A stretch of DNA of 64,000 nucleotides from Arthrobacter sp. B6 (GTDB lineage Bacteria > Actinomycetota > Actinomycetes > Actinomycetales > Micrococcaceae). The DNA is taken from NCBI RefSeq assembly GCF_001663775.1, contig NZ_KV467168.1, positions 2,780,780 to 2,844,779 on the forward strand, read 5' to 3'. Each line of letters starts with the position of its first letter. Position 1 is the stretch's first letter. Positions 46,072-54,998 of this stretch are shown in pieces. The notes under the pieces are model-generated. The model was not told where the DNA came from. It searched no databases and saw only the letters and a list, made by a program, of their open reading frames with translations. The translations under genes were made by a program, and so were the position numbers.

Positions 46072-46635
46072 TCAATTCCTGACGCGGTACGTCATCAGGA
46101 CGCAGCCGCCGTCGATGGTCCGGGACTCCATCAGTTCGAGGGCCAGGCGGTGCCTCTGGCGGAAGAAAGGGACACCCGAGCCGAGCAACACAGGATGCAC
46201 GTTCAGGCTGACTTCATCGATTGCGCCGGCCTCGAAGAGCGAGCCTGCGAGCTGACCCCCGCCCATCAGGCAGATGCCCTTGCCTGGCTGCCGTTTGAGC
46301 GCTTTCACGAATCCGCCCGCATCGGTGGAGACGAGCTCAACTCCAGGCGGCGCCTCGGTCAGGGTCCGCGAGAAGAGGTAGGTGGCAACTGACGGAATTC
46401 CGCCGCCGTCGTGGCCGGATCCGGTAGAGGGCTCCGCGCCAGACGCACCGCCCATCCCTTGGGCTGCCGCGAACTCCCAGGTTTTCCGGCCCATCAGGAC
46501 AGCATCCACGGTGGACCAGTACTGGCCCGTGACCTCTTCCACGTCGGTGCTGAAGTGGAGCCAGTCGATGGCACCGTCCTTGCCTGCGATGAAACCGTCA
46601 AGGCTGCAGGCTGCGCCATAGGTCACGGTCCGCAT
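46072..46635 (-). CDS. dihydrofolate reductase family protein (RibD C-terminal-like)
   Basis: A 187-residue protein. MRTVTYGAACSLDGFIAGKDGAIDWL and VDAVLMGRKTWEFAAAQG match the RibD_C/YyaP-like branch of the dihydrofolate reductase fold, and ICLMGGGQLAGSLFEAGAIDEVSLNVHPVLLG the C-terminal part. True DHFR activity is doubtful; these are NADPH-binding reductases of unknown substrate. Convergent with gdhA, divergent from amt. Confidence 0.83.
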   Translation of the reverse strand: MRTVTYGAACSLDGFIAGKDGAIDWLHFSTDVEEVTGQYWSTVDAVLMGRKTWEFAAAQGMGGASGAEPSTGSGHDGGGIPSVATYLFSRTLTEAPPGVELVSTDAGGFVKALKRQPGKGICLMGGGQLAGSLFEAGAIDEVSLNVHPVLLGSGVPFFRQRHRLALELMESRTIDGGCVLMTYRVRN

Positions 46636-46744
46636 TCTTCTTCCTTTCGCTCCCAGGCCCCGTAAAAAACCTTAGGCACACGGCACCGGGTTGGCTATGA
46701 CCAAGGCTTGTCCGGCAATGGGATGGGCAGGGCGCCCCGGGACT

Positions 46745-46783
46745 GAAACGTTGATTTAACCGGGCGGAAACCCACCGCGAAAC
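46745..46783 (+). promoter_or_regulatory. GlnR-like nitrogen control box upstream of amt
   Basis: GAAAC-N6-TTAAC-N6-GAAAC-N7-GAAAC (46745-46783) resembles the actinobacterial GlnR array (GTnAC-N6-GAAAC repeated at 11-bp steps). The first three half-sites are in exact step; the fourth is one base off. It lies about 134 bp upstream of the ammonium transporter. The match is by eye; AmtR is the alternative regulator in relatives. Confidence 0.5.
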
Positions 46784-46916
46784 TGCCGCCATACAGTGGG
46801 ACCACACGGCAACAAGTGGCCTGCGATGGACGTGGTCGTGGTTCCGCTTCCCTCCCGTCGGAGCGGCTCTGACGGGCAATTTCCGTTCTCTCTTCGCATC
46901 ACGAAAGGGGTTTCCC

Positions 46917-48206
46917 ATGGATTCGGGAAATGTCGCTTGGATTCTGGCCAGCTCTGCGCTGGTTTGTCTGATGATCCCCGCCCTGGCGCTGTTTTACGGG
47001 GGCATGGTGGGGTCTCGTCGCATTCTCAACATGATGATGATGTGCTTTGGCGGTGCCAGCCTGGTGGCAGTGCTCTGGGCGCTGTTCGGTTACTCGATGG
47101 CCTTCGGAAATTCGGTAGGCGGCCTGGGGCTCATCGGGGACATTACGGAATTTCCCGGGATGGGGCAGCTCCTGGCCGAGGATGAGGCAGCATCCATTCC
47201 TGTGGTTCTCTTCGCGGCATTCCAGCTGTTCTTCGCCTGTGTCACCACGGCCCTGGTGGCCGGAGCGGCAGCCGGACGCATGAAGTTCGGTGCCTGGATG
47301 CTGTTTGCCGGAATCTGGGCAACCATCGTCTACTTCCCCATTGCACACTGGGTGTTCGCCTTTTCCTCTGAAGACGGCAGCGTTGCCGGGGGCTGGATCG
47401 CGAGCGGCATCGAGGCGATCGACTTCGCCGGCGGCACGGCCGTGCACATGAACGCCGGTGCAGCGGCCCTGGCGTTGGCGCTCGTCCTGGGTAAGAGCTC
47501 CGGCTGGCCCAAGATGGAGCACACCAAGCCGCACAGCAGGCCGCTGGTGCTCGTTGGTGCCGGACTGCTCTGGGTCGGCTGGTTCGGCTTCAACGCCGGC
47601 TCCGCGCTCGCCGCCGGCCAGTCTGCCTCCGTTGTCCTTCTCAACACTGCAGTGGCGGCGGCTGCCGGGCTCCTCGCGTGGGCGCTGGTTGAGCGGCTCC
47701 GCAACGGTGCTGCCACCAGCATGGGCGCGGCGTCCGGCCTGATCTCGGCCCTGGTGGCCATTACGCCGGCATGTGGCGCTGTGGCCCCCCTTGGCGCACT
47801 TGCGGTTGGTGCCATCGCCGGTGCCGTCTGTTCCCTGGCCATTGAACTGAAGTTCCGCCTCGGCTATGACGATTCACTCGACGTCGTGGGTGTCCACCTG
47901 GTGGGCGGCATCCTCGGCACCCTGCTGATTGGCCTCTTCGCCACGGACGCCGCACCCAACGGGGTGAGCGGCCTGTTCTACGGCGGCGGCGTTGAACTGC
48001 TGGGCGTCCAGGCGCTGGCCACGGTCACAGTCCTGGCCTACTCGTTCGGCATCACGTGGATACTGGCCAAAATCCTGGATCGGATCATTGGCCTGCGGAT
48101 CAAGCCCGAAGACGAAATGCGCGGGATCGACCTCGCAGCGCACGCGGAGTTCGCCTACCTCACCGATGAAGATCCCGTGGAGCTGGGTTCGCCCCAGCGC
48201 CCCTGA
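46917..48206 (+). CDS. amt: ammonium transporter
   Basis: A 429-residue membrane protein of the Amt/Mep/Rh family with eleven expected spans. IPALALFYGGMVGSRRILNM and FAGGTAVHMNAGAAALALAL (with the conserved pore histidine in VHMN) and GVHLVGGILGTLLIGLFA (second pore His) are family signatures. It takes up ammonium. No glnK/glnD follow, so their usual operon is broken or they are elsewhere. ATG is preceded by GAAAGGGG. A GlnR-like box lies upstream. Confidence 0.95.
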   Translation: MDSGNVAWILASSALVCLMIPALALFYGGMVGSRRILNMMMMCFGGASLVAVLWALFGYSMAFGNSVGGLGLIGDITEFPGMGQLLAEDEAASIPVVLFAAFQLFFACVTTALVAGAAAGRMKFGAWMLFAGIWATIVYFPIAHWVFAFSSEDGSVAGGWIASGIEAIDFAGGTAVHMNAGAAALALALVLGKSSGWPKMEHTKPHSRPLVLVGAGLLWVGWFGFNAGSALAAGQSASVVLLNTAVAAAAGLLAWALVERLRNGAATSMGAASGLISALVAITPACGAVAPLGALAVGAIAGAVCSLAIELKFRLGYDDSLDVVGVHLVGGILGTLLIGLFATDAAPNGVSGLFYGGGVELLGVQALATVTVLAYSFGITWILAKILDRIIGLRIKPEDEMRGIDLAAHAEFAYLTDEDPVELGSPQRP

Positions 48207-48245
48207 TCTCCGGAGCGTCCTTTATCCCCTGAAACAGTCGGGGTG

Positions 48246-49265
48246 TCAGACGTTGGTACAGACGAGGTTGCCGTCGTGGACCTCCAGAACTGCTGCCCGG
48301 ATATGGCTGAGGTGGGTCTGGGGGTCCGCGGTCATGCCGTCGATGTCCTCGCCGTTCCAGTAGGGGTGCGTGAAGTACACAATCAGCGCGCGCTCCTTGC
48401 CATCGACCGCGTCCAGTGGCACAACGTCTGCGTGCCGGCCCACTACTGGACCGCCGTCGGCCGTTTCGGGAGCAGTCAGGATGAGGCCGTCCAGGTATTC
48501 CTGCCGGGTCCAGCCTCCTGAGGCGTCCTCCGACCGGTAGATGGCCTGCCCCCGCCACTCGTCCACGATCATCCAGAACCGGCCCTCCAGTTCGAACACC
48601 TTTGGTCCTTCGTGCGGGCGCCCGGGAATGGTCAGTCCTTCAAGAACCCACGACGACGGATCGGCAGGTGTGCTGCTCACCGCGCTGTAGGTATTGGATC
48701 CGCGGGCCTCGTCCTTGTACCAAAGCCGATACTGGCCATCGCCGCACCGGGCCACTGCTGCGTCGATGGCGCGCGGGGAGTCGAGGTCAACAGCCCCGAG
48801 GTACTTCCAGCTGACCAGGTCCTGGCTGGCGAGCTGGACGATGGATGCATTGCCGGTCCAGTCGGTCCGCACCCCGCCAAGGACCGTCAGGTACATGATC
48901 CATTGGTCGCCGATTCGGACGACGTCGGGCGCCCACAGTGTTGCGGGCAGCTCAGTCCCCGGTGGGACGAGCCCGGCCACTGTCCCCTGGTATGCCCATG
49001 TCAGGCCACCGTCGGAAGAGCGGGCCACCCCGATTGCGGTGCCGTGTACCCACTCGACGCCGGTCAGGCCGGGTTCTGCTGCCCGGCGCTGGGTGTAGAA
49101 GAGTACCCAGCCGCCGGTCAGGTGGTCCGGCACCAGGATGGGGTCCGTGGGGCCGTCCCAGGCGGGATCACGGTAGGGGGTCTTGAAGGCGTCCGGGCTG
49201 AGCGGCGTCACTGCGTGCGCTGTCATGTCACGGGTTGATTCTAAGGCGGTAGCTTCGGTGTGCAT
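48246..49265 (-). CDS. glycoside hydrolase-like five-bladed beta-propeller protein (GH43-type)
   Basis: A 339-residue protein with no signal peptide. YRDPAWDGPTDPILVPDHL and GWVLFYTQRR, then LWAPDVVRIGDQWIMYLTV, DAAVARCGDGQYRLWYKDEA and EGPKVFELEGRFWMIVDE, are the repeated blade motifs of the GH43/GH32/GH130-like propellers. The conserved Asp and Glu are where expected (TDPILV; HEGPKVF). Substrate unknown. ATG has GGAGATTCC upstream; a LacI-type palindrome lies about 50 bp further up. Confidence 0.75.
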   Translation of the reverse strand: MHTEATALESTRDMTAHAVTPLSPDAFKTPYRDPAWDGPTDPILVPDHLTGGWVLFYTQRRAAEPGLTGVEWVHGTAIGVARSSDGGLTWAYQGTVAGLVPPGTELPATLWAPDVVRIGDQWIMYLTVLGGVRTDWTGNASIVQLASQDLVSWKYLGAVDLDSPRAIDAAVARCGDGQYRLWYKDEARGSNTYSAVSSTPADPSSWVLEGLTIPGRPHEGPKVFELEGRFWMIVDEWRGQAIYRSEDASGGWTRQEYLDGLILTAPETADGGPVVGRHADVVPLDAVDGKERALIVYFTHPYWNGEDIDGMTADPQTHLSHIRAAVLEVHDGNLVCTNV

Positions 49266-49314
49266 GGGGAATCTCCATGTGGACGGGCGGTCAGATTTCC
49301 GTCCAGCATATGCA

Positions 49315-49328
49315 GGAAAGTGCTTTCC
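49315..49328. promoter_or_regulatory. LacI-type operator upstream of the glycosidase-like gene
   Basis: GGAAAG-TG-CTTTCC is a perfect palindrome of the form used by LacI/GalR regulators. It is 50 bp before the start codon of the minus-strand glycosidase-like gene, in its promoter region. The regulator is not adjacent. Confidence 0.5.
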
Positions 49329-49360
49329 CGCAGCGTACTCGTATGCCAGTTCAGTGGGTG

Positions 49361-49430
49361 GGGCCTCAAGTGTACGTTCGCGTGCAATTGCGGAGAGGCG
49401 TCGGCAAGGGCCTCAAGTGTACGTTCGCGC
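49361..49430. repeat. family A repeat, two direct half-copies
   Basis: GGGCCTCAAGTGTACGTTCG occurs at 49361-49380 and again at 49408-49427, in the same orientation and 47 bp apart, each followed by CG. This is the right arm of the palindromes at 1073-1136 and 3961-4025, here without the left arm. It lies just after the stop of the SNF2 gene (minus strand). Confidence 0.8.
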
Positions 49431-49447
49431 TCAGTCGGTGAGCAGGC

Positions 49448-52400
49448 TCAGTCCTTGAACAGGCCCGCCAGGTCCTCAGCAGTGATCGAGCCGCCGGAGA
49501 GTGCGTCGCCTTCCATCACGTCCGCGAACAGCTGCGACTTCCGTGCCTTCAAAGCCATGACCTTTTCCTCGATCGTGTCCTTGGCCACCAGCCGGTACAC
49601 CATCACATTCCGCGCCTGGCCGATCCTGTGCGTGCGGTCCACTGCCTGCGCCTCGGACGCAGGGTTCCACCACGGGTCCAGCAGGAACACATAGTCTGCC
49701 TCGGTCAGGTTCAGGCCAAAGCCGCCGGCCTTCAGCGAAATCAGGAACACCGGCGCACTGCCGTTCTTGAATTCATTGACGACGTCGGTACGGTTCCGGG
49801 TGCCGCCGTCGAGATAGCAGAACTCGATCTTCTCCTCCACCAGCCGTTCCCGGACCTTGCCCAGGAAGCCGGTGAACTGGCTGAAAATCAGTGCCCGGTG
49901 GCCCTCCGCCACCAGATCCTCGAGCTGCTCAAAGAGGACATCCAACTTGCTGGACCGGACCCCCGAAAGCGATGGATCCACCAAGGACGCGTCCAGGCTG
50001 AGCTGCCTCAGCAGGGTCAGGGACTGGAAAATGGTGAAGCGGTTCTTGTTCACGTCCTCGATCAGGCCGAGGATCTTTTGCCGCTCACGCTGCAGGTGCG
50101 TCTGGTACACCTTCTGGTGCCGCGGGTTCAGCACAACCTCCAGGATCTGCTCCTGCTTGGGCGGCAGGTCCTGGATGACCTGGTCCTTGGTGCGCCGCAT
50201 CATCAGCGGACGGACCCGACGGCGGAGCTTCTCCAGCTGCGCCTTATCGCCGTTCTTTTCCACCGGCTTCTGGTAGTACTCGGCGAAGCGCTTGGGGCTC
50301 GAGAACAGGCCCGGCGCCACGATGGACGTCAGGGCCCAGAACTCCATGAGGTTGTTCTCCAGCGGGGTGCCGGTGATGGCCAGCTTGAACACTGCGGGGA
50401 GTTTCCGGGCGCACTGGTAAGCCTTGGACTGGTGGTTCTTCACGAACTGGGCTTCGTCGAGCACCAGGCCCGCCCAGGTCTTGGAGGCGTAGGAATCGTA
50501 GTCGATCCTGAAGAGGGCGTAGGAGGTGATCACGATGTCTGCGCCGCCCAGTTCAAGGTCCGCGTCCTGGCCATTCTTGGCAAAGGTCTCACTGACCGTT
50601 CGAACCGTCAGGCCGGGCGCAAAGCGTGCGGCCTCCGCGGCCCAGTTGCCCACGACGCTGGTGGGGGCAACCACCAAAAAGGGAGTGCCGCCGTCGGGCG
50701 CGGGGGTTCCGGAGCCCACTGAGGTGCCCGCCGAAGCGCCGTCAGCGGGCGCACTGTCAGGCGCCCCGCTTCCAGACGCGGAGCCGGCCCCAGGGACGGC
50801 CCCGTCAAAAAAGACAGGCCCATGCTCCTTCGCCGCGCACATCAGTGCCAGGGCCTGCACGGTTTTGCCCAGGCCCATGTCATCGGCGAGGACCCCGCCC
50901 AGGCTGTGTTTGTACAGGAAACTCAGCCAGTTGAAACCCTCAAGCTGATAGGGCCGCAGTTCGGCGTTGAGCGAGGAAGGCAACGGCAGCCCGTCGATCC
51001 CGCCTTCGAGCAAGCCGCCAACCGCGGAGCGCCAGGCCGCGGCCTGCTGGTCCACGATGCCCAGGTGCGCGAGCTCGTCCCAGAGCCCGGCCTGGAAGCG
51101 GCTGATCTGCAGCGGGGCGTCCTTGTTGTCCTGCAGCGAGCGGGCCTCCTCGATCAGGGCCCGCAGTTGGTGCAGTTCCGGCAGGTCCAGCGAGAAGTAG
51201 GCGCCGCTGGGCAGGAGCATCTTGGTCTGGCCGGCCGCCAGCGCAGAGAACACGGCGGCGAAGGAGACCGGCTGCCCCTCGAGCGAGATCTGGATGCCAA
51301 GGTCGAACCAGTCGCGCTGCTCGGTGGCCTTGGTGGAGATGGAAACCACCGGCGCTTCCTCGGCCTCGCGGTAGTCGGCGATGTCACCGGCGGTGTCCAC
51401 AGCCACGTCAGGGGCCTGGCGCAGCACGGGCAGGACGTCCTCGGTGAACGCCAGTGTGTCCAGGCCGCTGAGCTCCACGGACGCGGCCAGCCGGGGAGTG
51501 CCCCAGCCGGCGGTGGCCGACTCGCCCAGGGCAGGAACAACGTTCCACGGCTGGCCGATGCCCTCCAGGATGCGGGCCTCGGCGGTGTCGTCGCGGTAGC
51601 CGTGGTCGCCGGGGTGCCGCCACAGCGGCTGGGCCGTGACCAGGTTTCCGGTCTTGTAATGCCACTCCCAGTGCAGCCGGACCCGGTGGTCGGCGCCGTA
51701 ATTGGCCAGCAGCGACAGGGTAGGGACGGCCAGGGCAGGCAGCTCCACCGATTCGTCTTTCGCCGTCACGCGGGCGGCCTGCTTGAGTTTCGGGTAGAAA
51801 CCGGTGAGGAATCGGGTCTCGTCCCTCGCCGGGATGTGGAGGGTGCTGCCGGCGGTGACGAATGTCAGCAGTTCCTCGCTCAGCCCGCTTTCCAGCGGAG
51901 CCAGCGTGATCACGCTGTCCGCGGGCACTCCGGGCAGCGTTTCGCCGCCCGTGGCCAGGCCGCTGGTCAGGAAGATGCCGTGCGCCGGCCGGCCGATGGT
52001 CCCCACCGACGCCGGATCAACCTCTTCCCCCTCCACGGTGATGGTGGGCGCGAGCTCCAGCCCGCCGTCGTCGTCCGTTGTTACCGCAGCAGAACCCGGG
52101 GCGTCGCCACTCACGGGAGAGCCATAGCGGCTCAGATTAAGCCCGACGGCGGCGGGGGACTCCGCGAGCCGCACCGGCTCAGTGCCGCGGCTGTGGACCA
52201 GGGCAAGGCCGATCTTCTTGGCGTCGGCGAGCAGGCCCCACATGTTTTTCCCGGCGAACGTGTTCAGGCCCAGCCACAGTGCGGAGGAGTTGTGCAGCCG
52301 GTTGGCAGCGGCAGTGTGCGCGGCCAGGAACGTCTGCATCCACTCGATGTGCGCCTCGTTGCATTCGCGGCGGAAGTTCAGGTAGCTGAGGGTGTTCCAG

Positions 52401-53053
52401 GAGACGTCGCCGCGGATCCACTTCCCCTTGGTCCCCATGATCACCGGCCGGGCCTTCAGCTGGCGCACACTGCGCAGGGGGTCGCGGCGGCCTGTGTAGG
52501 AGAAGTGCGGTGCGGGTTCCTCGACCTCGAACTGGAGGGCCAGCGGGATGCCGTTGCTGGACTGCGTGATGCCGGGCTGGGAAATAAGCGGGCTCAGGGC
52601 CTGCTCCCAGTCGGCCAGGTCCAGGCTGGAGGGCTGGCGGGAGAGCCGGGAAACCTCGGCCGGGGCCAGGAGCTGGACGCGGATGGCGGGGCTGTCCTCG
52701 GCGGCGAAGAGCAGCGCGGCCACGTGCTTGCAGTCCTTGCGGACAGGGCAGCTGCAGACGCCAACGGTGCAGCTCCAGCCGCCCGTTTTCCGGACCAGCT
52801 TCGCGGTGGTGGAGTAGGGAACGTCGGCGCCTCCCCGGACTTTGCCGAGCATCAGCCCGGTGGCGGCGTCGAAGGAGATCCCGGAAACCCGGCTGCCCAT
52901 GGCATACGCCAGCCCGGCCGCGAGGGAGCGGTCGTTGATAGCGGGTGTCTGTATTGCCAGTGCCGCACTCTCGTCCGGTTGGGATGGCATGGTGCGCGCT
53001 ACTTTCAGCTGGGCACGGTGGGCCCGTGTCCGATCAATGGTTATCTGATCCAT
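49448..53053 (-). CDS. SNF2-family DEAD/DEAH helicase with N-terminal SWIM zinc finger
   Basis: A 1201-residue helicase-like ATPase. The N-terminal SWIM finger is CSCPVRKDCKHVAALLFAA (CxC...CxH). A long middle part carries no motif I recognise. The SNF2 core has VLADDMGLGKTVQALALM (Walker A), LVLDEAQFVKNHQSKA (DEAQ), TGTPLENNLMEFWAL, LIFSQFTGFLGKVRERL and DPWWNPASEAQAVDRTHRIGQ (motif VI). Such enzymes move along or remodel nucleoprotein complexes. The start may be 22 codons further in (MPSQPDESAA). It stands alone. Confidence 0.92.
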   Translation of the reverse strand: MDQITIDRTRAHRAQLKVARTMPSQPDESAALAIQTPAINDRSLAAGLAYAMGSRVSGISFDAATGLMLGKVRGGADVPYSTTAKLVRKTGGWSCTVGVCSCPVRKDCKHVAALLFAAEDSPAIRVQLLAPAEVSRLSRQPSSLDLADWEQALSPLISQPGITQSSNGIPLALQFEVEEPAPHFSYTGRRDPLRSVRQLKARPVIMGTKGKWIRGDVSWNTLSYLNFRRECNEAHIEWMQTFLAAHTAAANRLHNSSALWLGLNTFAGKNMWGLLADAKKIGLALVHSRGTEPVRLAESPAAVGLNLSRYGSPVSGDAPGSAAVTTDDDGGLELAPTITVEGEEVDPASVGTIGRPAHGIFLTSGLATGGETLPGVPADSVITLAPLESGLSEELLTFVTAGSTLHIPARDETRFLTGFYPKLKQAARVTAKDESVELPALAVPTLSLLANYGADHRVRLHWEWHYKTGNLVTAQPLWRHPGDHGYRDDTAEARILEGIGQPWNVVPALGESATAGWGTPRLAASVELSGLDTLAFTEDVLPVLRQAPDVAVDTAGDIADYREAEEAPVVSISTKATEQRDWFDLGIQISLEGQPVSFAAVFSALAAGQTKMLLPSGAYFSLDLPELHQLRALIEEARSLQDNKDAPLQISRFQAGLWDELAHLGIVDQQAAAWRSAVGGLLEGGIDGLPLPSSLNAELRPYQLEGFNWLSFLYKHSLGGVLADDMGLGKTVQALALMCAAKEHGPVFFDGAVPGAGSASGSGAPDSAPADGASAGTSVGSGTPAPDGGTPFLVVAPTSVVGNWAAEAARFAPGLTVRTVSETFAKNGQDADLELGGADIVITSYALFRIDYDSYASKTWAGLVLDEAQFVKNHQSKAYQCARKLPAVFKLAITGTPLENNLMEFWALTSIVAPGLFSSPKRFAEYYQKPVEKNGDKAQLEKLRRRVRPLMMRRTKDQVIQDLPPKQEQILEVVLNPRHQKVYQTHLQRERQKILGLIEDVNKNRFTIFQSLTLLRQLSLDASLVDPSLSGVRSSKLDVLFEQLEDLVAEGHRALIFSQFTGFLGKVRERLVEEKIEFCYLDGGTRNRTDVVNEFKNGSAPVFLISLKAGGFGLNLTEADYVFLLDPWWNPASEAQAVDRTHRIGQARNVMVYRLVAKDTIEEKVMALKARKSQLFADVMEGDALSGGSITAEDLAGLFKD

Positions 53054-53182
53054 CTTAGTTCGCCGGAACGGGCGCCCAAACTTCGCCTGACGTTCACCTG
53101 AGCCTCGACCGGGCGCGCACCCCGTCCACGTAGCGTGAAAAGTGTTCCGAGCACCACCCGCTTTCAGCCGTAAGGATTACTA

Positions 53183-54034
53183 ATGACCGCGAGCCAGCAG
53201 CCCGTCGTTCTGACCACCGGCAGCATCGAAGCAACCGATGAGGAGGTCGTGGACGCGAACGTCCTGGTGGTTGATGCCATGCACCGGGAACTGCTCCAGA
53301 CTGACGAAATGTCCCCGGTGGCAATCCGCAGCTACTACGTGGACTTCTACCTCACCCAGTCCCTGGAGGGCGGCTTCGCGCAGTACGTCTTCACCTCCCT
53401 TGACCGGGACGAAACGGACACCCTGGTCCGCGAGGGCATGGCCGGCATGGGTGCCACCGCCCACCTGGACCTGTTCAACCGGACCGTTGAGGCGTTCGAT
53501 GACCTGTCCGAGGAGGACGTCGAGCGCTACCTCGACGGCGCCCTGGACGACGACGAGGAACCCACCGAAGGCGTGCGCGCCATGGAAGAGCTCGACGGCG
53601 AGTTCGAGGAGCTCCTCGAAACCGAGAACATCACCGCCCTGAACGCGGCGTGGCTCCGCGGACAGGATGGGCTGCTGGCGCTGGACGACGAGCAACTCAC
53701 GGCGCACATCGGGCGTCTCGTGGCCCTCATCCCCGACATTGCCGAGCGCCGGGCCAAGGCCGACGCCGACGCGCTGGAGGATGCGCCGGACTTCGAAATC
53801 ATCATCCGCGAGCTGTGCAACATCGCCGGCTACGCCCTGCAGAAGATCACCATGGGCGACCCCAACTACCTGCACAACGGCGGGAAGACGCTGGCCTGGC
53901 ACTTCAGCACCGATCACGGCGACTTCATCATGGTCGAAGACGACGACGAAGCCTTCATGATCGACCCCGGGACCCAGGAAATCGTCGCCGCCGTCGAGTT
54001 TGCAGAGGCCGACGGCGAGATGGTCGACGCGTAG
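53183..54034 (+). CDS. DUF4375 (DMP19-like) domain protein
   Basis: A 283-residue acidic protein. IRSYYVDFYLTQSLEGGFAQYVFTS is the DUF4375/DMP19 signature, here in the first third. The N-terminal third is DUF4375; the rest (NAAWLRGQDGLLALDDEQLTAHIGRLV and IRELCNIAGYALQKITMGDPNYLHNGGKT) is of unknown function. No signal or membrane segment. ATG is preceded by TAAGGA. Role unknown. Confidence 0.75.
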   Translation: MTASQQPVVLTTGSIEATDEEVVDANVLVVDAMHRELLQTDEMSPVAIRSYYVDFYLTQSLEGGFAQYVFTSLDRDETDTLVREGMAGMGATAHLDLFNRTVEAFDDLSEEDVERYLDGALDDDEEPTEGVRAMEELDGEFEELLETENITALNAAWLRGQDGLLALDDEQLTAHIGRLVALIPDIAERRAKADADALEDAPDFEIIIRELCNIAGYALQKITMGDPNYLHNGGKTLAWHFSTDHGDFIMVEDDDEAFMIDPGTQEIVAAVEFAEADGEMVDA

Positions 54035-54117
54035 GGACCCTCGCTGCGGTCGCGGGCCGGGTCGGCCCGGCTGGGTCCGCAGGAGCCTGCTCCGGTGGGT
54101 GCGGGTTCGCCGGGCTC

Positions 54118-54171
54118 GCCGGAAGCGTGCCGGGGCGCGGGAAATTTCCCGCGATCCGGCACGCTTCCGGC
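54118..54171. terminator. double nested hairpin between convergent genes
   Basis: A perfect 16-bp outer stem, GCCGGAAGCGTGCCGG (54118-54133) with its complement (54156-54171), encloses a 16-bp perfect palindrome GCGGGAAATTTCCCGC (54137-54152). It is between two converging genes and probably terminates both. Confidence 0.75.
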
Positions 54172-54228
54172 ATTTCGACGGCGGGGGTCGCCGCAGGATC
54201 GAGCCGGGACCCCGCCGTCGTGCTTGAG

Positions 54229-54852
54229 TTAGCGGTTCTGCTCCAGTGCCGCAGCCAGGATTTCCAACAGTTCCTCGTCCACCTGGTCCGCGGAGGTGAG
54301 GCGGACGCGGCGGTCAAAGGCGTCGCCGGCGCGGACTTTCACTGCTTCCAGGCGGCCCACAGCAGTGGCGTCCAGGCCCAACGCGTCCCGGCGCCGGGCG
54401 TCCAGCCGCAGTGCCACATCCACAGCGCTATTCGTGGCCCGGGTGACCTGCGCGAACTTGCGCCTCGTGCTGTGCAGCGAGACGTAGCCCTTGCGCATCT
54501 GGATCTCCACGCCGTCGGTGGCGGAAGCCCAGGCGAGGATGGCGTCCGCGATGGGCCGCAGCTGCGGGTGGTTGGCGTACTGGCCGTCGATCAGCTCGTC
54601 GGCGTCCCGGAGCATAAATTCCGGGTAGCCGAACAACTCCCAGGATACGGCGTACTGCGCGTAGCCCGTGACGCCGTGCTCATCACGCATCCAGGCGCGG
54701 AGCTGGGCGTCGTTCTGCATCCCGGCGGCGCGTGCTTGTGCGGCCCAGAAAGCAACGTCCTGGCCGGTCTTCCGCAGCAGCAGCGCCTGGTTGCTCTCCA
54801 CCATTGCCTGCCAGGTCCTGGCGGTCTTCCGGGGCTCCTGCGTATTGGGCAT
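54229..54852 (-). CDS. DUF4287/DUF5655 domain protein
   Basis: A 207-residue protein. RKTGQDVAFWAAQARAAG and LRAWMRDEHGVTGYAQY match DUF4287, a small N-terminal domain. IADAILAWASATDGVEIQMRKGYVSLHSTRRKF and AVDVALRL match DUF5655. The function of this pair is not known. No signal peptide. Start ATG at 54852 is the only good one. Confidence 0.75.
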   Translation of the reverse strand: MPNTQEPRKTARTWQAMVESNQALLLRKTGQDVAFWAAQARAAGMQNDAQLRAWMRDEHGVTGYAQYAVSWELFGYPEFMLRDADELIDGQYANHPQLRPIADAILAWASATDGVEIQMRKGYVSLHSTRRKFAQVTRATNSAVDVALRLDARRRDALGLDATAVGRLEAVKVRAGDAFDRRVRLTSADQVDEELLEILAAALEQNR

Positions 54853-54998
54853 GGTCCGATCGTAATGCCGGGTCCCGGACCTTGTTGAAGGAATTTTTGG
54901 CGCACCCGTAACTTTTCCGTTCCGGCCGGCGATGTAGGTGGTGATGGGTTCCCCACGGAACCGGATCTGAATTGTTCCCTAAGTTTTGGAGTGTCTCT

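Noticed and set aside
50822..53101. Long open frame of 759 codons on the plus strand opposite the SNF2 helicase
   Set aside because: Antisense shadow in high-GC DNA; the minus-strand protein has all SNF2 motifs.
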